Origin: JAACEU01 sp043816165
GTDB lineage: Bacteria > Patescibacteriota > Gracilibacteria > UBA1369 > LOWO2-01-FULL-3
Reading direction: 5' to 3'
NCBI GenBank assembly: GCA_043816165.1
Contig: JBDRIE010000027.1
Span: forward strand, 34,343 to 98,342
Length of the DNA: 64,000 nt
In this document: positions 50,069 to 58,570 of the stretch, piece by piece
Numbering within the stretch: the stretch's first letter is position 1
How the letters are laid out: the number at the start of each line of letters is the position of its first letter
The notes under the pieces: generated by a model
Database searches by the model: none
Seen by the model: only the letters and a program-made list of their open reading frames with translations
What the model was told of the DNA's origin: nothing
Made by a program: the position numbers and the translations under genes

Positions 50069-50318
50069 GATCTTTACGTTCTAGCCTCAAAGTTTGATGA
50101 GATAAAAAGTTCATGGCGATACTATCCTTTTATTGCGGATAATCTCCCTATATTTTCTATATATTAATCAGTTGTTTTTTGCTTTCTTATAACGATTATT
50201 TCAACTTTTAATGTCTCACTAACTTTAGCTAAAACCACGTCTAGAGAATACTCGAATGCATAGAAAAGTCAAAGCAGATTTTAAGATTTTTTTAAGAATA
50301 AATGATTGAATAGTATTT
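50069..50318. other. Divergent intergenic region between rny and the lamin-tail gene
   Basis: AT-rich. Several -10-like words are present on both strands but I cannot choose a promoter with confidence. I see no RNA gene, terminator or repeat here. Confidence 0.4.
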
Positions 50319-51221
50319 ATGGTTAACAGTTACCTTTCTGAAATAAGTTTCAAAGACAAAACGTCCGACTGGATCGAAATTTCAGTAAATTCAGATATTT
50401 TGTCACCACTTTTAGTTAAAGATGACGGAAAAATAGCAGAAATAAATCCAATTTCAGACGTTCGCTACATCCTCATCCATTTCAAATCAGAATCAGAAAA
50501 AACCACTCTCGAAGACAACACTTTCCACATCTATACAACAAAATCCGGCCTAACCGGCACCACAGAACAGATCACCCTCGAGTCCGACAGCAAAATCATC
50601 GATTCCGTTTGCTGGCAAAACTCCTCCCCCACCGAATCTGAATTGGAAGACATAAAAGATCTAAATTTAGTAGGAAAATGCATAAACAGCGAAGACATTT
50701 CCGCAAACCAATCCATAGCAAAAACCGCTAACGGCTGGGAAATTCACAAACACCCAACACCAGCGGCAGAAAACATCTACTACAACTCCCCTCCAACCGC
50801 CAAAATCATTATCCAAAAAGGAGACACAGAATCCGAAGTTCCCTTCTCCATAAACCTCGCCTCAGAGTCAAACGACCCGGACAACGATCCCCTCTCCTAC
50901 AAATGGACATTCCCTGACCAAATCATCGAAAAAGAAAACCCAAAGTCCTACAGATTCGAAACGTCAGGCGCATATGAAATCTCTCTAACAGTCACAGACC
51001 CCGAAGGCCTCTCAAGCCACGATTCCATCCAAATAAACGCCCTAAACAGCGCAGAAGACCTCCAAAGCGCAGCATTGCTGGAAAAAATCGTAACGAAAAC
51101 CCACCCAAGTCCACTTCCAAAAACCGACGACCTCCCAACCTGGTTCACGATTCTAATATTCTACGCAATTTTCTGCGTCCTAATTCTGAGAAAAGTTTGG
51201 CTTACAAATCCAACATATTAA
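50319..51221 (+). CDS. Lamin-tail (LTD) and PKD domain protein without a signal peptide
   Basis: 300 residues. Residues about 5-145 are a lamin-tail domain (YLSEISFKDKTSDWIEISVN, then KIIDSVCWQNSSP and QSIAKTANGWEIHKHPTP). Residues about 155-245 are a PKD-type domain (PFSINLASESNDPDNDPLSYKW, YEISLTVTDPEGLSSHD). A C-terminal membrane helix (FTILIFYAIFCVLILRKVW) follows. LTD proteins in such genomes usually have a signal peptide. Here the domain begins at once, and an in-frame TGA lies four codons upstream of the ATG, so an N-terminal truncation is possible. Its end overlaps the convergent SLH gene by 20 bp. Confidence 0.75.
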   Translation: MVNSYLSEISFKDKTSDWIEISVNSDILSPLLVKDDGKIAEINPISDVRYILIHFKSESEKTTLEDNTFHIYTTKSGLTGTTEQITLESDSKIIDSVCWQNSSPTESELEDIKDLNLVGKCINSEDISANQSIAKTANGWEIHKHPTPAAENIYYNSPPTAKIIIQKGDTESEVPFSINLASESNDPDNDPLSYKWTFPDQIIEKENPKSYRFETSGAYEISLTVTDPEGLSSHDSIQINALNSAEDLQSAALLEKIVTKTHPSPLPKTDDLPTWFTILIFYAIFCVLILRKVWLTNPTY

Positions 51222-52008
51222 ACACAATCTGCGAAACCTGTGCCCTGGTCAAAGCGGTATTTCCATTAAATTGACCGGCCCTCGGTATTACTCCACCTTC
51301 CTTTGCCGCACAAGCATAAGGCGCAAACCAATCATCCAATGCTACATCGCTAAAAGGAGCTTCCTCCACATTCCCACAAACCTCAAAATTCATCGCCTCA
51401 TAAGCAATCTTGATCGCTTCAGCTCTTGTCACAGAACTCTCGGGCCTGCAACTTCCATCCTCATACCCCTTTATCCAGCCCTCCTGTTTCCCGTAACACA
51501 TAAAAGTCGAATACCATTCATCTGAAACATCTGTACAACAATCACCAAGCGTAAGCCCTCCAAAATCAGAATCCACCGCATTCGTAACCACAACCATAAA
51601 CTCCGCACGATTTATTGTATTGTCCGGATGAAATCCACCATCTGTATATCCTTTAATTATCCCTTTATTATACAACGCTTCAATTGCTCCCCCATTTATA
51701 TGCTTAGAAGAAACATCGGTGAAAATCTCCACAACTTCCTTAACCTCTTCACCCATTTTCATCCCATCCACGACAACAGAATCATTAACCGAAGCATATA
51801 AATGATTTACGTAATCATTGGTTGAACTCCAAAAAGAGAAAAGTGCAAAGAGCGAAACCGCCACAAACAAACCCAACGCTCCCACAAAATGACCGTGTGA
51901 ACGCATAACATGCATAAGAGTCTCATAATTCTTCTTCCTGAAAGAATGTTTCACACTGGCCTGACTTCGGCCTGTTTTTGTAGATTTCGTAGCTTTTCTA
52001 TCTGGCAT
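51202..52008 (-). CDS. Membrane-anchored protein with three SLH repeats
   Basis: 268 residues. A strongly basic N-terminus (about 1-40, KSTKTGRSQASVKHSFRKKN) precedes one membrane helix (GHFVGALGLFVAVSLFALFSF), so it is anchored rather than released. Three SLH units fill the rest: IEALYNKGIIKGYTDGGF with TINRAEFMVVVTN, WYSTFMCYGKQEGWIKGYED with SVTRAEAIKIAYEAMNF, and WFAPYACAAKEGGVIPRAG with ALTRAQVSQIVFNML. It could link the membrane to the wall polymer. It lies just upstream of the permease gene. Confidence 0.85.
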   Translation of the reverse strand: MPDRKATKSTKTGRSQASVKHSFRKKNYETLMHVMRSHGHFVGALGLFVAVSLFALFSFWSSTNDYVNHLYASVNDSVVVDGMKMGEEVKEVVEIFTDVSSKHINGGAIEALYNKGIIKGYTDGGFHPDNTINRAEFMVVVTNAVDSDFGGLTLGDCCTDVSDEWYSTFMCYGKQEGWIKGYEDGSCRPESSVTRAEAIKIAYEAMNFEVCGNVEEAPFSDVALDDWFAPYACAAKEGGVIPRAGQFNGNTALTRAQVSQIVFNMLDL

Positions 52009-52019
52009 ATTTGTAAAAA

Positions 52020-53150
52020 TTATTTTTTAAGTACACGTTTATATTCAGCTTCATAAATATGAAGAAACGACATTAGAATTACCAGCATAATTGGTCCCAA
52101 AATCACTCCCTTCAAATCCATTACGATAATTCCACCCAAAACTACCAAGAAAGTCATGAGCGGATAAGTGTGCGCTCTGTTTCCAATCAAATACGGCTTC
52201 AAGAAATTGTCGATTGTTCCAACCAGAAACAGTCCCCAAAGCACCAGGAATAATGCCGCCCCATAACTTCCGAGAGTCGCCATTACAATCGCGGCCGGAC
52301 CCCATATCAAAGCCGTCCCCACAACCGGAACTAATGACAAAAACGCCATCGCCGTTCCCCAAAACACAGGATTCGAAATACCAACTATCGCAAACCCGAT
52401 TCCACCAAGAATTCCCTGCGCAATTGAAGTCAAAAACACTCCAAACATGATAGCCTTTACCATCTGACGAATCTTAGTAAAAAGCTCTTTCTCATAAACA
52501 ATCGGCAACGGACTCAATTTCCCAACTCTACTTACCAATTTATCCCCATCCTTGAAAAAATAATACATTGATAAAATCAAAACAACCAATCCCAAAACCA
52601 AACTCCCCACACCTTTCAAAATACCCCCTGTTTGACCAACAAGCCAAGTACTAACAGACTGCGCACTATCTACAATCATCTGCTTGAGATCAATGGAATC
52701 GAGATCAATAACGGGTTGTATTTGCTTCTTTAATTCATAAAAATATCCTCCATCGCTCCATTGAAAATATTTATCAAATACACCGGACTCGACCTTTGTC
52801 TGAATTATTTGATATGCATCAGACGCTTCACTCGTTATCAACAAAATCACAACACTCAACGGAGCCAGAACCAAAATAACCAAGAGCAATACCGACACAA
52901 AAGATGCCAGGCCACTAAGCCCTCTGAACCACTTATTTAGCTTTTTGTAAACGGGATAAAACGCAACCACCAAAAAAGCGGCAATCAAAATTTCAGTTAA
53001 AAATGGACTCAATATATAACCAATAAGTCCCAAAGCTAAAAGCATACAAACTAACAAAAAATAACCCGGAAGCTTTTCGATAATCAGTAAACCTCCAAAT
53101 TTTCCTTTTTGCTCAGACTTTGTAAGCCTTTTTGTAACAGTTTTTTTCAT
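52020..53150 (-). CDS. AI-2E family (PerM-type) membrane transporter
   Basis: 376 residues with about eight membrane helices. Typical are SPFLTEILIAAFLVVAFYPVYKKL in the N-terminal half and FWGTAMAFLSLVPVVGTALIWGPAAIVM and LRP-like FLKPYLIGNRAHTYPLMTFL in the C-terminal half. The family exports various small molecules and Na+; the substrate here is unknown. The start is the ATG at 53148-53150 (MKKTVTKRL), not an upstream TTG. Confidence 0.88.
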   Translation of the reverse strand: MKKTVTKRLTKSEQKGKFGGLLIIEKLPGYFLLVCMLLALGLIGYILSPFLTEILIAAFLVVAFYPVYKKLNKWFRGLSGLASFVSVLLLVILVLAPLSVVILLITSEASDAYQIIQTKVESGVFDKYFQWSDGGYFYELKKQIQPVIDLDSIDLKQMIVDSAQSVSTWLVGQTGGILKGVGSLVLGLVVLILSMYYFFKDGDKLVSRVGKLSPLPIVYEKELFTKIRQMVKAIMFGVFLTSIAQGILGGIGFAIVGISNPVFWGTAMAFLSLVPVVGTALIWGPAAIVMATLGSYGAALFLVLWGLFLVGTIDNFLKPYLIGNRAHTYPLMTFLVVLGGIIVMDLKGVILGPIMLVILMSFLHIYEAEYKRVLKK

Positions 53151-53155
53151 AGGAA

Positions 53156-53182
53156 ATTGTGACAAAAAATATCAGTCACAAT
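53156..53182. promoter_or_regulatory. Perfect 8-bp inverted repeat just before the AI-2E gene start
   Basis: ATTGTGAC, 11 nt, GTCACAAT. It lies between the ATPase stop and the permease ATG, 5 bp from the ATG, with no T-tract on the permease side. It could be an mRNA hairpin at the initiation region or a protein-binding dyad. Confidence 0.5.
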
Positions 53183-53187
53183 ATACA

Positions 53188-55407
53188 CTAAATCAATGGT
53201 TCTTCAAATTCAGGTTCCTCCTCAGGACCAAGGCCCTCAAATTCCCCTGCTTCATCCCATTTTGAAAGCATTTCCTCGACTTTGTTTCGAGGTTCACAGA
53301 AGGTAGCACGCGACTGTTCGATAATTTCCTGAGCGTAATGATCTTCAACTTTATTACAATCCACAGTTCTGGCAGAAAACGCTTCTCTTATCTCTCCGCC
53401 TACTGACATTTTGCAATAAAACTCACGAACACCAAGATTGATAATATCCCTCTCCTTAAATATTGGAGTATATTCCTCAGCCAAAAAACCGGCATCATTC
53501 GCACCAACACGGAAACTAATCATCGATCCAACATTACCAAATACAGTTTTACGAACGAAATCACTCAACTGCCCCATATGCTGATGTGCAATAGTTAAAT
53601 TCAGATTATATTTCCTAGCCTCCGACAGAATTTCCGCAAAAGTATCAGTCGCAAAATTTTGGAACTCATCTACATAAAAATAGAAATCCTTCCTCTTGTC
53701 TTCAGGCATATCCGCACGACTCATAGCAGCCTGATAAAGTTTCGTGACAATCATCGCACCGAGAAGACCACTGTTTTCCTCACCAAGAAGACCCTTTGAC
53801 ACCTTCATAAACACGATCTTTCCCTCATCCATCACTTTCCTAAGGTCAAATTTACTCTTTGGCTGACCAATAATATTTCGAATCATATTTGTCGCAACGA
53901 ACTGACCAACTTTATTTAGAAGTGGAGTAATGGCTTCCGCATCAAACTTCTCACTCCATCCCGCAAACTCACTAACCCAGAAATTCTTCACCACATTATC
54001 CTGAATCCTCGAAACAATATTCTGACGATAATTTTTATCAGTCAACATCTTCAAAATCGACATAACCGTAGTATTCGGACTATCCAAAAGCGCCAAAACC
54101 GTATACCGAAGCACATGTTCGAGCCTATCAGTCCAGTTTGTACCAAACAATTTCTTAAAAATCTGGATAAAACCAATAGTCACCTGCATCTTCTGAGCCT
54201 CCGCCACATTCTCCATCGGATTAAATGAAATAGGAAAATCCAAATCCGCAGGATCAAAATAAATCACATCCTTAATACGATCTTTTGGCACATAAGTAAG
54301 ACAATTATCAACCAAATCTCCATGCGGATCCAACACACCAACACCTTTTCCGGCCTCCAAATCTTCACGAATCAAAAGCTCCAGCAGTTTCGATTTCCCA
54401 CTTCCTGATTTCCCCACTACATAAAGATGCCTACTTCTATCTTTTCGCTTTATCCCAAACTTATCAAAATTATTATGGTAATTCGTAATTCCAAAAATGC
54501 TCACGTCCTTCTCGGTCTCACGAGGCAAATCCTGTGGGGCCTCCGCTTTCTTCGACAAAACATGCACAACGTGAGGAACCAAATCAGGATTCGGCAAATG
54601 AAAAAGTGTCGCGAGCTCCTTCGGCCCCAACATATAAGAATTCACAAGCTTTCTCCCTCTATATTCATCCAAAAACGCTTTCTCTCCAAGACGAACCGGC
54701 TTAAAACCCTGAACATCGGTCTTATTAAACTGATAAAAACTGTTAATTATAGCTTCCAGTTTTCGCTTCGACTCATCCGGAGATTTCGAAAGGTACGCCA
54801 ATCGGATATTACAATGAAACGGCTCCAATTTCGCCTTTTCTATAGCCAAAGCATTCCTCACCTTCATTACACTATTCTCCTCTTTTATCCTCATTCGATC
54901 ACGAATCGAGAAAACCTTTTTAAAATTATTCCATTTCAACAAAATTCTCCTTTTCAAATGATGAAAAGCACTCTCCTCCTTCGGATTTATCACCATCTGA
55001 CACCAAACCTGCTCCCCCGAAGCAATCTTTGAAATAACAGAAAAAAGACGAATCTGACTATCTTCATCAAACTCATCATAAGTTTTAAAAGGATAAACAT
55101 CCCCCATTTTGAGTCTCAGCCGCACTCCGCTAAGCCCCATCTTGTTCGAATCATAAGACTGGGTGTAATCAGAAGTTTCCTTAATCTCACAATCAGGATA
55201 TGCGGAATAAAGCAACCCCTCCATCGTTTCATAAAAATTATCAGGAACAGCAAAAAACAAATATGTATATTGCTCATACCCAAAATATTCCATCGAGATC
55301 GGCACATTTTTCACGGTATTTTGCAAATTCACCAAAAGCTCCTGGAAAATTGATTCCTTTTTCTTATTGCCATCTCCCTGTGGTACTACGACTTGAAAAT
55401 ACTTCAT
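53188..55407 (-). CDS. Conjugation-type ATPase (TraD/HerA-like, type IV coupling DNA-binding domain)
   Basis: 739 residues. An N-terminal region of about 320 residues of mixed structure (Brr-like, VFVQVVVPQGDGNKKKES at the start) precedes a RecA-like ATPase. Walker A is VVGKSGSGKSKLLELL (about 335-350) and is followed by GVLDPHGDLVDNCL. Walker B is FYFYVDEFQNFATDTFAEIL (about 570-590), then TIAHQHMGQLSDFVRKTVF. This arrangement matches the TraD/TraG-like motor proteins common in candidate-phyla bacteria, but no other conjugation gene is near. It may serve DNA transfer or a type IV pilus-like machine. The first five residues are MKYFQ; a bidirectional terminator lies upstream. Confidence 0.8.
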   Translation of the reverse strand: MKYFQVVVPQGDGNKKKESIFQELLVNLQNTVKNVPISMEYFGYEQYTYLFFAVPDNFYETMEGLLYSAYPDCEIKETSDYTQSYDSNKMGLSGVRLRLKMGDVYPFKTYDEFDEDSQIRLFSVISKIASGEQVWCQMVINPKEESAFHHLKRRILLKWNNFKKVFSIRDRMRIKEENSVMKVRNALAIEKAKLEPFHCNIRLAYLSKSPDESKRKLEAIINSFYQFNKTDVQGFKPVRLGEKAFLDEYRGRKLVNSYMLGPKELATLFHLPNPDLVPHVVHVLSKKAEAPQDLPRETEKDVSIFGITNYHNNFDKFGIKRKDRSRHLYVVGKSGSGKSKLLELLIREDLEAGKGVGVLDPHGDLVDNCLTYVPKDRIKDVIYFDPADLDFPISFNPMENVAEAQKMQVTIGFIQIFKKLFGTNWTDRLEHVLRYTVLALLDSPNTTVMSILKMLTDKNYRQNIVSRIQDNVVKNFWVSEFAGWSEKFDAEAITPLLNKVGQFVATNMIRNIIGQPKSKFDLRKVMDEGKIVFMKVSKGLLGEENSGLLGAMIVTKLYQAAMSRADMPEDKRKDFYFYVDEFQNFATDTFAEILSEARKYNLNLTIAHQHMGQLSDFVRKTVFGNVGSMISFRVGANDAGFLAEEYTPIFKERDIINLGVREFYCKMSVGGEIREAFSARTVDCNKVEDHYAQEIIEQSRATFCEPRNKVEEMLSKWDEAGEFEGLGPEEEPEFEEPLI

Positions 55408-55482
55408 AACTATATTTTACCATGCAATTACACCATTTTCAGTCCCTCGCGTCAATACACGTTCCCAAAATAACATTTTTCA

Positions 55483-55527
55483 CAAAAAAAACCACCCAAT
55501 CCAATCAAGGATACAGGCGGTTTTTTT
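55483..55527. terminator. Bidirectional Rho-independent terminator after the SLH-repeat gene
   Basis: ACCACC (55491-55496) pairs with GGCGGT (55516-55521) with one G-U pair, and ATCC/GGAT (55499-55502/55509-55512) extends the inner stem. On the minus strand it is followed by a run of eight T (A-run 55483-55490); T-runs flank it on both sides. It ends the transcript of the SLH gene. Confidence 0.75.
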
Positions 55528-55554
55528 ATCTAAAATTTGCCTAAACTTACTGCG

Positions 55555-57126
55555 TTACAAAGCCACTGCAGTCAAATCCACTTCAACTTCATTTGAATAG
55601 ACTCCGCATGCTCCGCCAAGATATTCACAAACTCTTACAAAATATGTTCCATCCCCATCAAATGCCTCAAGATCAGTTGAAGTTACCAATAGATCACTAT
55701 AAAAATAATATTCATCACCGGATCGTAGTGGATAAGTTGGTCCTGATGTCTTTGACCAAACCACTTTGTATCCTTGTGCAGAAACACCGTCCACAACCCA
55801 GCTCACAGTTCCATTAAAATCATCAATAAGCGTAATAGATGCAACATCTCCGGTTTCAACAGTTTCATCCTCACCCTCATCCACGCTCATATCCACTTCA
55901 ATTTCATTTGAATAAACTCCGCATTCTCCTCCAAGATATTCACAAACCCTTACAAAATAAGTTCCCGCTCCACCGAAAGAATCGATCGAACCGGAAGAAA
56001 CTGATGAATCGCTATAATAAGCATATTTATCACTTGATCGTAGCGGATAAGTCGGCCCTGAAGTCAATGACCAAACAAGCTTATACCCGCTTGCGGAAGT
56101 ACCATCAGCAACCCAACTTACATCTCCATTAAAATCATCAACAAGCGTAATAGAGGTAACGTCTCCGGTCTCACCAGTCTCCTCTTCAGCAGACGCTCCC
56201 AATTCAACTTCAATTTCATTTGAATAAACACCACACGCTCCTCCGAGATATTCACAAACTCTTACAAAATAAGTTCCCGCTCCATCAAACTCATACACAG
56301 ATGACAAATACGTGCTTGGTTCACTATGATATTTATATTTATCTCCGGAACGTAGTGGATATGTTGGTCCTGAAGTTTTTGACCAAACCACTTTGAATCC
56401 GCTACCGGAATAACCATCAGCCAACCATTTTACATTTCCATCTCCCTTATCAACAAGAGAAATAGAAGTTACATCTCCGTCACCCACAGCGCTTTCACCC
56501 TCCTTGATACTTTCATATGTGTTGGAAGCTTCTGTAGTTTTTTGAGCCTTAATTCTCCAAACCATTTCAGCCATTTCTCCACGAGTAATATTCTTGCCGA
56601 AAGAATTAACAGAAGTAGGAATAGCGGACAAAAGTTCAAGAGAAACAACATATTGTTGAAACCAAGCTTCACTATCAGTCGTATCAGCGGTCAACCTGAA
56701 TGCCTCAGCGACAATTTTACTTGCTTCAGCAAAGTTTATCTCCCAATCAGGCATAAAATACCCACTTGGATACCCATCAACGATCCCCATTTCCTCAGCC
56801 TTACAGATATAAGGTGCAAACCATTCATCAGCTACATCAGGAAAACAATCACTGTATCCTCCAATATCGTAACCATAAGCTTCCATCACAATTTTCAAGA
56901 ATTCAGCACGATTAATCGTGGTATCAGGCTTATAGCTACCATCCTCATAACCAACAACAACATCGTTGTTTTTCAAATACTTAATAGCTTCATAACTTTC
57001 ACTAGTTGAATCAACATCGGTAAAAACATCTTCCTCTGCAGCATAGTTCGCACTTACGGTCGCCGTAAACAACAGAACTGACATCAGAACCGACACAAAA
57101 ACAACCCTCAACATTGAGTTTTTCAT
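55555..57126 (-). CDS. Secreted SLH protein with three beta-sandwich repeats
   Basis: 523 residues. Signal peptide about 1-27. SLH units follow in residues about 35-200 (AIKYLKNNDVVVGYEDGSY with TINRAEFLKIVMEA; WFAPYICKAEEMGIVDGYPS with INFAEASKIVAEAF; NITRGEMAEMVWRIKAQ). Three tandem modules of about 95 residues come after, each with SGPTYPLRSGDKYKY-type and GTYFVRVCEYLGGACGVYSN-type sequences and a conserved Cys pair. The modules are nearly identical to each other and so are probably recent duplications. A surface adhesion role is likely. Confidence 0.88.
   Translation of the reverse strand: MKNSMLRVVFVSVLMSVLLFTATVSANYAAEEDVFTDVDSTSESYEAIKYLKNNDVVVGYEDGSYKPDTTINRAEFLKIVMEAYGYDIGGYSDCFPDVADEWFAPYICKAEEMGIVDGYPSGYFMPDWEINFAEASKIVAEAFRLTADTTDSEAWFQQYVVSLELLSAIPTSVNSFGKNITRGEMAEMVWRIKAQKTTEASNTYESIKEGESAVGDGDVTSISLVDKGDGNVKWLADGYSGSGFKVVWSKTSGPTYPLRSGDKYKYHSEPSTYLSSVYEFDGAGTYFVRVCEYLGGACGVYSNEIEVELGASAEEETGETGDVTSITLVDDFNGDVSWVADGTSASGYKLVWSLTSGPTYPLRSSDKYAYYSDSSVSSGSIDSFGGAGTYFVRVCEYLGGECGVYSNEIEVDMSVDEGEDETVETGDVASITLIDDFNGTVSWVVDGVSAQGYKVVWSKTSGPTYPLRSGDEYYFYSDLLVTSTDLEAFDGDGTYFVRVCEYLGGACGVYSNEVEVDLTAVAL
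55570..56470. repeat. Three tandem units of about 290-310 bp encoding the C-terminal modules
   Basis: The three modules can be aligned at the nucleotide level over GGATAAGTTGGTCCTGA-like and ACTCCGCATGCTCC-like stretches. Period about 300 bp. Confidence 0.75.
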
Positions 57127-57136
57127 AATTACTTTA

Positions 57137-57141
57137 GGTTA
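57137..57141 (-). promoter_or_regulatory. TAACC translation-signal candidate, SLH-repeat gene
   Basis: TTTAACCT with 10 nt to the ATG. Confidence 0.5.
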
Positions 57142-57167
57142 AACAGTAATAGTTACTTGACCTACTT

Positions 57168-57389
57168 TTATTCTTCTTTGTGAGAATCACACATCTTGCA
57201 ACAATCGTGTCCAAGTGAAGTTATAAACAGAACAACTCCTGAAACACCTACTACGATATACACAACTTGCATTGCAGTTGCATAACTACCAAGTAGATAT
57301 TCAACTAAGTTGAAATCAAACGCAACAAGCCCCCAATTTATAGCTCCAACAACAGTCAGAACCAATACAATCCACCATAGAATCTTCAT
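57168..57389 (-). CDS. DUF378 family membrane protein
   Basis: 73 residues, two helices. MKILWWIVLVLTVVGAINWG and YIVVGVSGVVLFITSL match DUF378, a small membrane family of unknown function marked by INWGLV. The C-terminal tail DCCKMCDSHKEE has three Cys and a His and could bind metal. The internal ATG at 57387-57389 is chosen over an upstream one 11 codons away because homologues start there and a TAACC box lies 9 nt before it. Confidence 0.8.
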   Translation of the reverse strand: MKILWWIVLVLTVVGAINWGLVAFDFNLVEYLLGSYATAMQVVYIVVGVSGVVLFITSLGHDCCKMCDSHKEE

Positions 57390-57398
57390 AGGAATAAA

Positions 57399-57403
57399 GG
57401 TTA
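57399..57403 (-). promoter_or_regulatory. TAACC translation-signal candidate, DUF378 gene
   Basis: TTTAACCT with 9 nt to the internal ATG; it decides the start. Confidence 0.5.
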
Positions 57404-57456
57404 AAAAATACTCCATTGGCATTATATGTCCGCATTCACAAAAAAATCAACAATAA

Positions 57457-58446
57457 CTAGTATTCAACTCCTCCAATCTGCTGCAATATACTTCTGGCAA
57501 CTTCTTTTATATATCGTGCAATAATTTCTGTATCATCATCAACCTCCCAGGCTTCTTCGGCTTTATCTATGGCATCGTTGGCCCAATTTTCGGCACCGGT
57601 ATAATCACCGTGCGCTCCCAAAATAAACGCCTCCACCAAATAATCATAAGCCTTCGCCAATTTTGCCACACCCAAAACCACATCATCCCCGGGCGCATTT
57701 GCCAAAGCCTGCTGTGTTAGGTCTACCGCCAATTCAGAAGCCTTTTTCGCCCTATCAATCTTGTCCGCCCCAACATAAACATCAATCTGAATCATTTCCA
57801 ATTCCGCCGCATCAAGTAAAAGCCGTGTATCGTCTTTTCCTCTGATAAGCATCAACAAATAAAACATATTCGAGACCTCACCTCTGGTCAAAGCTTTATC
57901 CGGTTCCAACCCCCCCTGTGAATTTAGCTCAATAACTCCAATCAAAGCCGCATAATTTAAATACGGTGCAAACCATTCATCCGCCGGAACATCATTCGCT
58001 GTCGCTATTCCAGCCGCTCCAGCCAGAGCTTCATCCATAATCTGATTAGCCTCAAGCAACATTTTCAAAAATTCCGCCTTATTGACATCTCTTTCACCAT
58101 GAAATTCACCATCAACACCATCACCACTAACAATTCCCAACTCATATGCTTTATTCATATATGATCCATACCAAACATCCCCAGACGGAACATCCGACAC
58201 ATCTATTTCAGATCCAACAAAAATCACCTTCAACACTTCCGCACGATTTATCGTATTGTCAGGCCCAAAAGTCCCATCCGAATATCCATTCAACACCCCA
58301 ATCTGACTCAAATAAGTAATCGCAGCATAATAATCATGTTCAGGACTAAGATCAGTAAATCCAATACTCTCATTCGCAAATACAGCTGTCTGAAAAATAG
58401 AGACCAACATACATATAGAGACAACAACAGAAAATAATTTTTTCAT
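57457..58446 (-). CDS. Secreted SLH protein with a helical C-terminal domain
   Basis: 329 residues. Signal peptide about 1-24 (VFA-NE). Three SLH units in about 28-200: AITYLSQIGVLNGYSDGTFG with TINRAEVLKVIFVG, WYGSYMNKAYELGIVSGDGV with VNKAEFLKMLLEANQIM, and WFAPYLNYAALIGVIELNSQ with ALTRGEVSNMFYLLMLI. The last 120 residues are helical and acidic, TPR-like (AELEMIQIDVYVGADKIDRA, GDYTGAENWANDAIDKAEEA). It is upstream of the DUF378 and SLH-repeat genes on the same strand. Confidence 0.87.
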   Translation of the reverse strand: MKKLFSVVVSICMLVSIFQTAVFANESIGFTDLSPEHDYYAAITYLSQIGVLNGYSDGTFGPDNTINRAEVLKVIFVGSEIDVSDVPSGDVWYGSYMNKAYELGIVSGDGVDGEFHGERDVNKAEFLKMLLEANQIMDEALAGAAGIATANDVPADEWFAPYLNYAALIGVIELNSQGGLEPDKALTRGEVSNMFYLLMLIRGKDDTRLLLDAAELEMIQIDVYVGADKIDRAKKASELAVDLTQQALANAPGDDVVLGVAKLAKAYDYLVEAFILGAHGDYTGAENWANDAIDKAEEAWEVDDDTEIIARYIKEVARSILQQIGGVEY

Positions 58447-58512
58447 ATTTATTTAGGATGAGCTTTCAAATTTTAACATTTATAATCACATTTGCAAAAT
58501 GACTGAAATGGC

Positions 58513-58565
58513 TTGACAAGATTTGTAAATCTTGTAACAATCACAACTTATATAATGACTGTGAT
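58513..58565 (+). promoter_or_regulatory. Promoter region of the 359-residue gene with a 20-bp palindrome
   Basis: A perfect palindrome ACAAGATTTGTAAATCTTGT (58516-58535) overlaps TTGACA (58513-58518). TATAAT (58551-58556) lies 14 nt before the ATG. ATCACA (58540-58545) and TGTGAT (58560-58565) form a second dyad around the -10. The layout is that of a regulated promoter with an operator, but the regulator is unknown. Confidence 0.6.
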
Positions 58566-58570
58566 AAGCT

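Noticed and set aside
17511..57403. TAACC box as a -10 promoter element
   Set aside because: The base after TAACC varies (T, A or C), so TANNNT is not kept; in three genes the box lies downstream of a good promoter and in two it lies inside short operon gaps.
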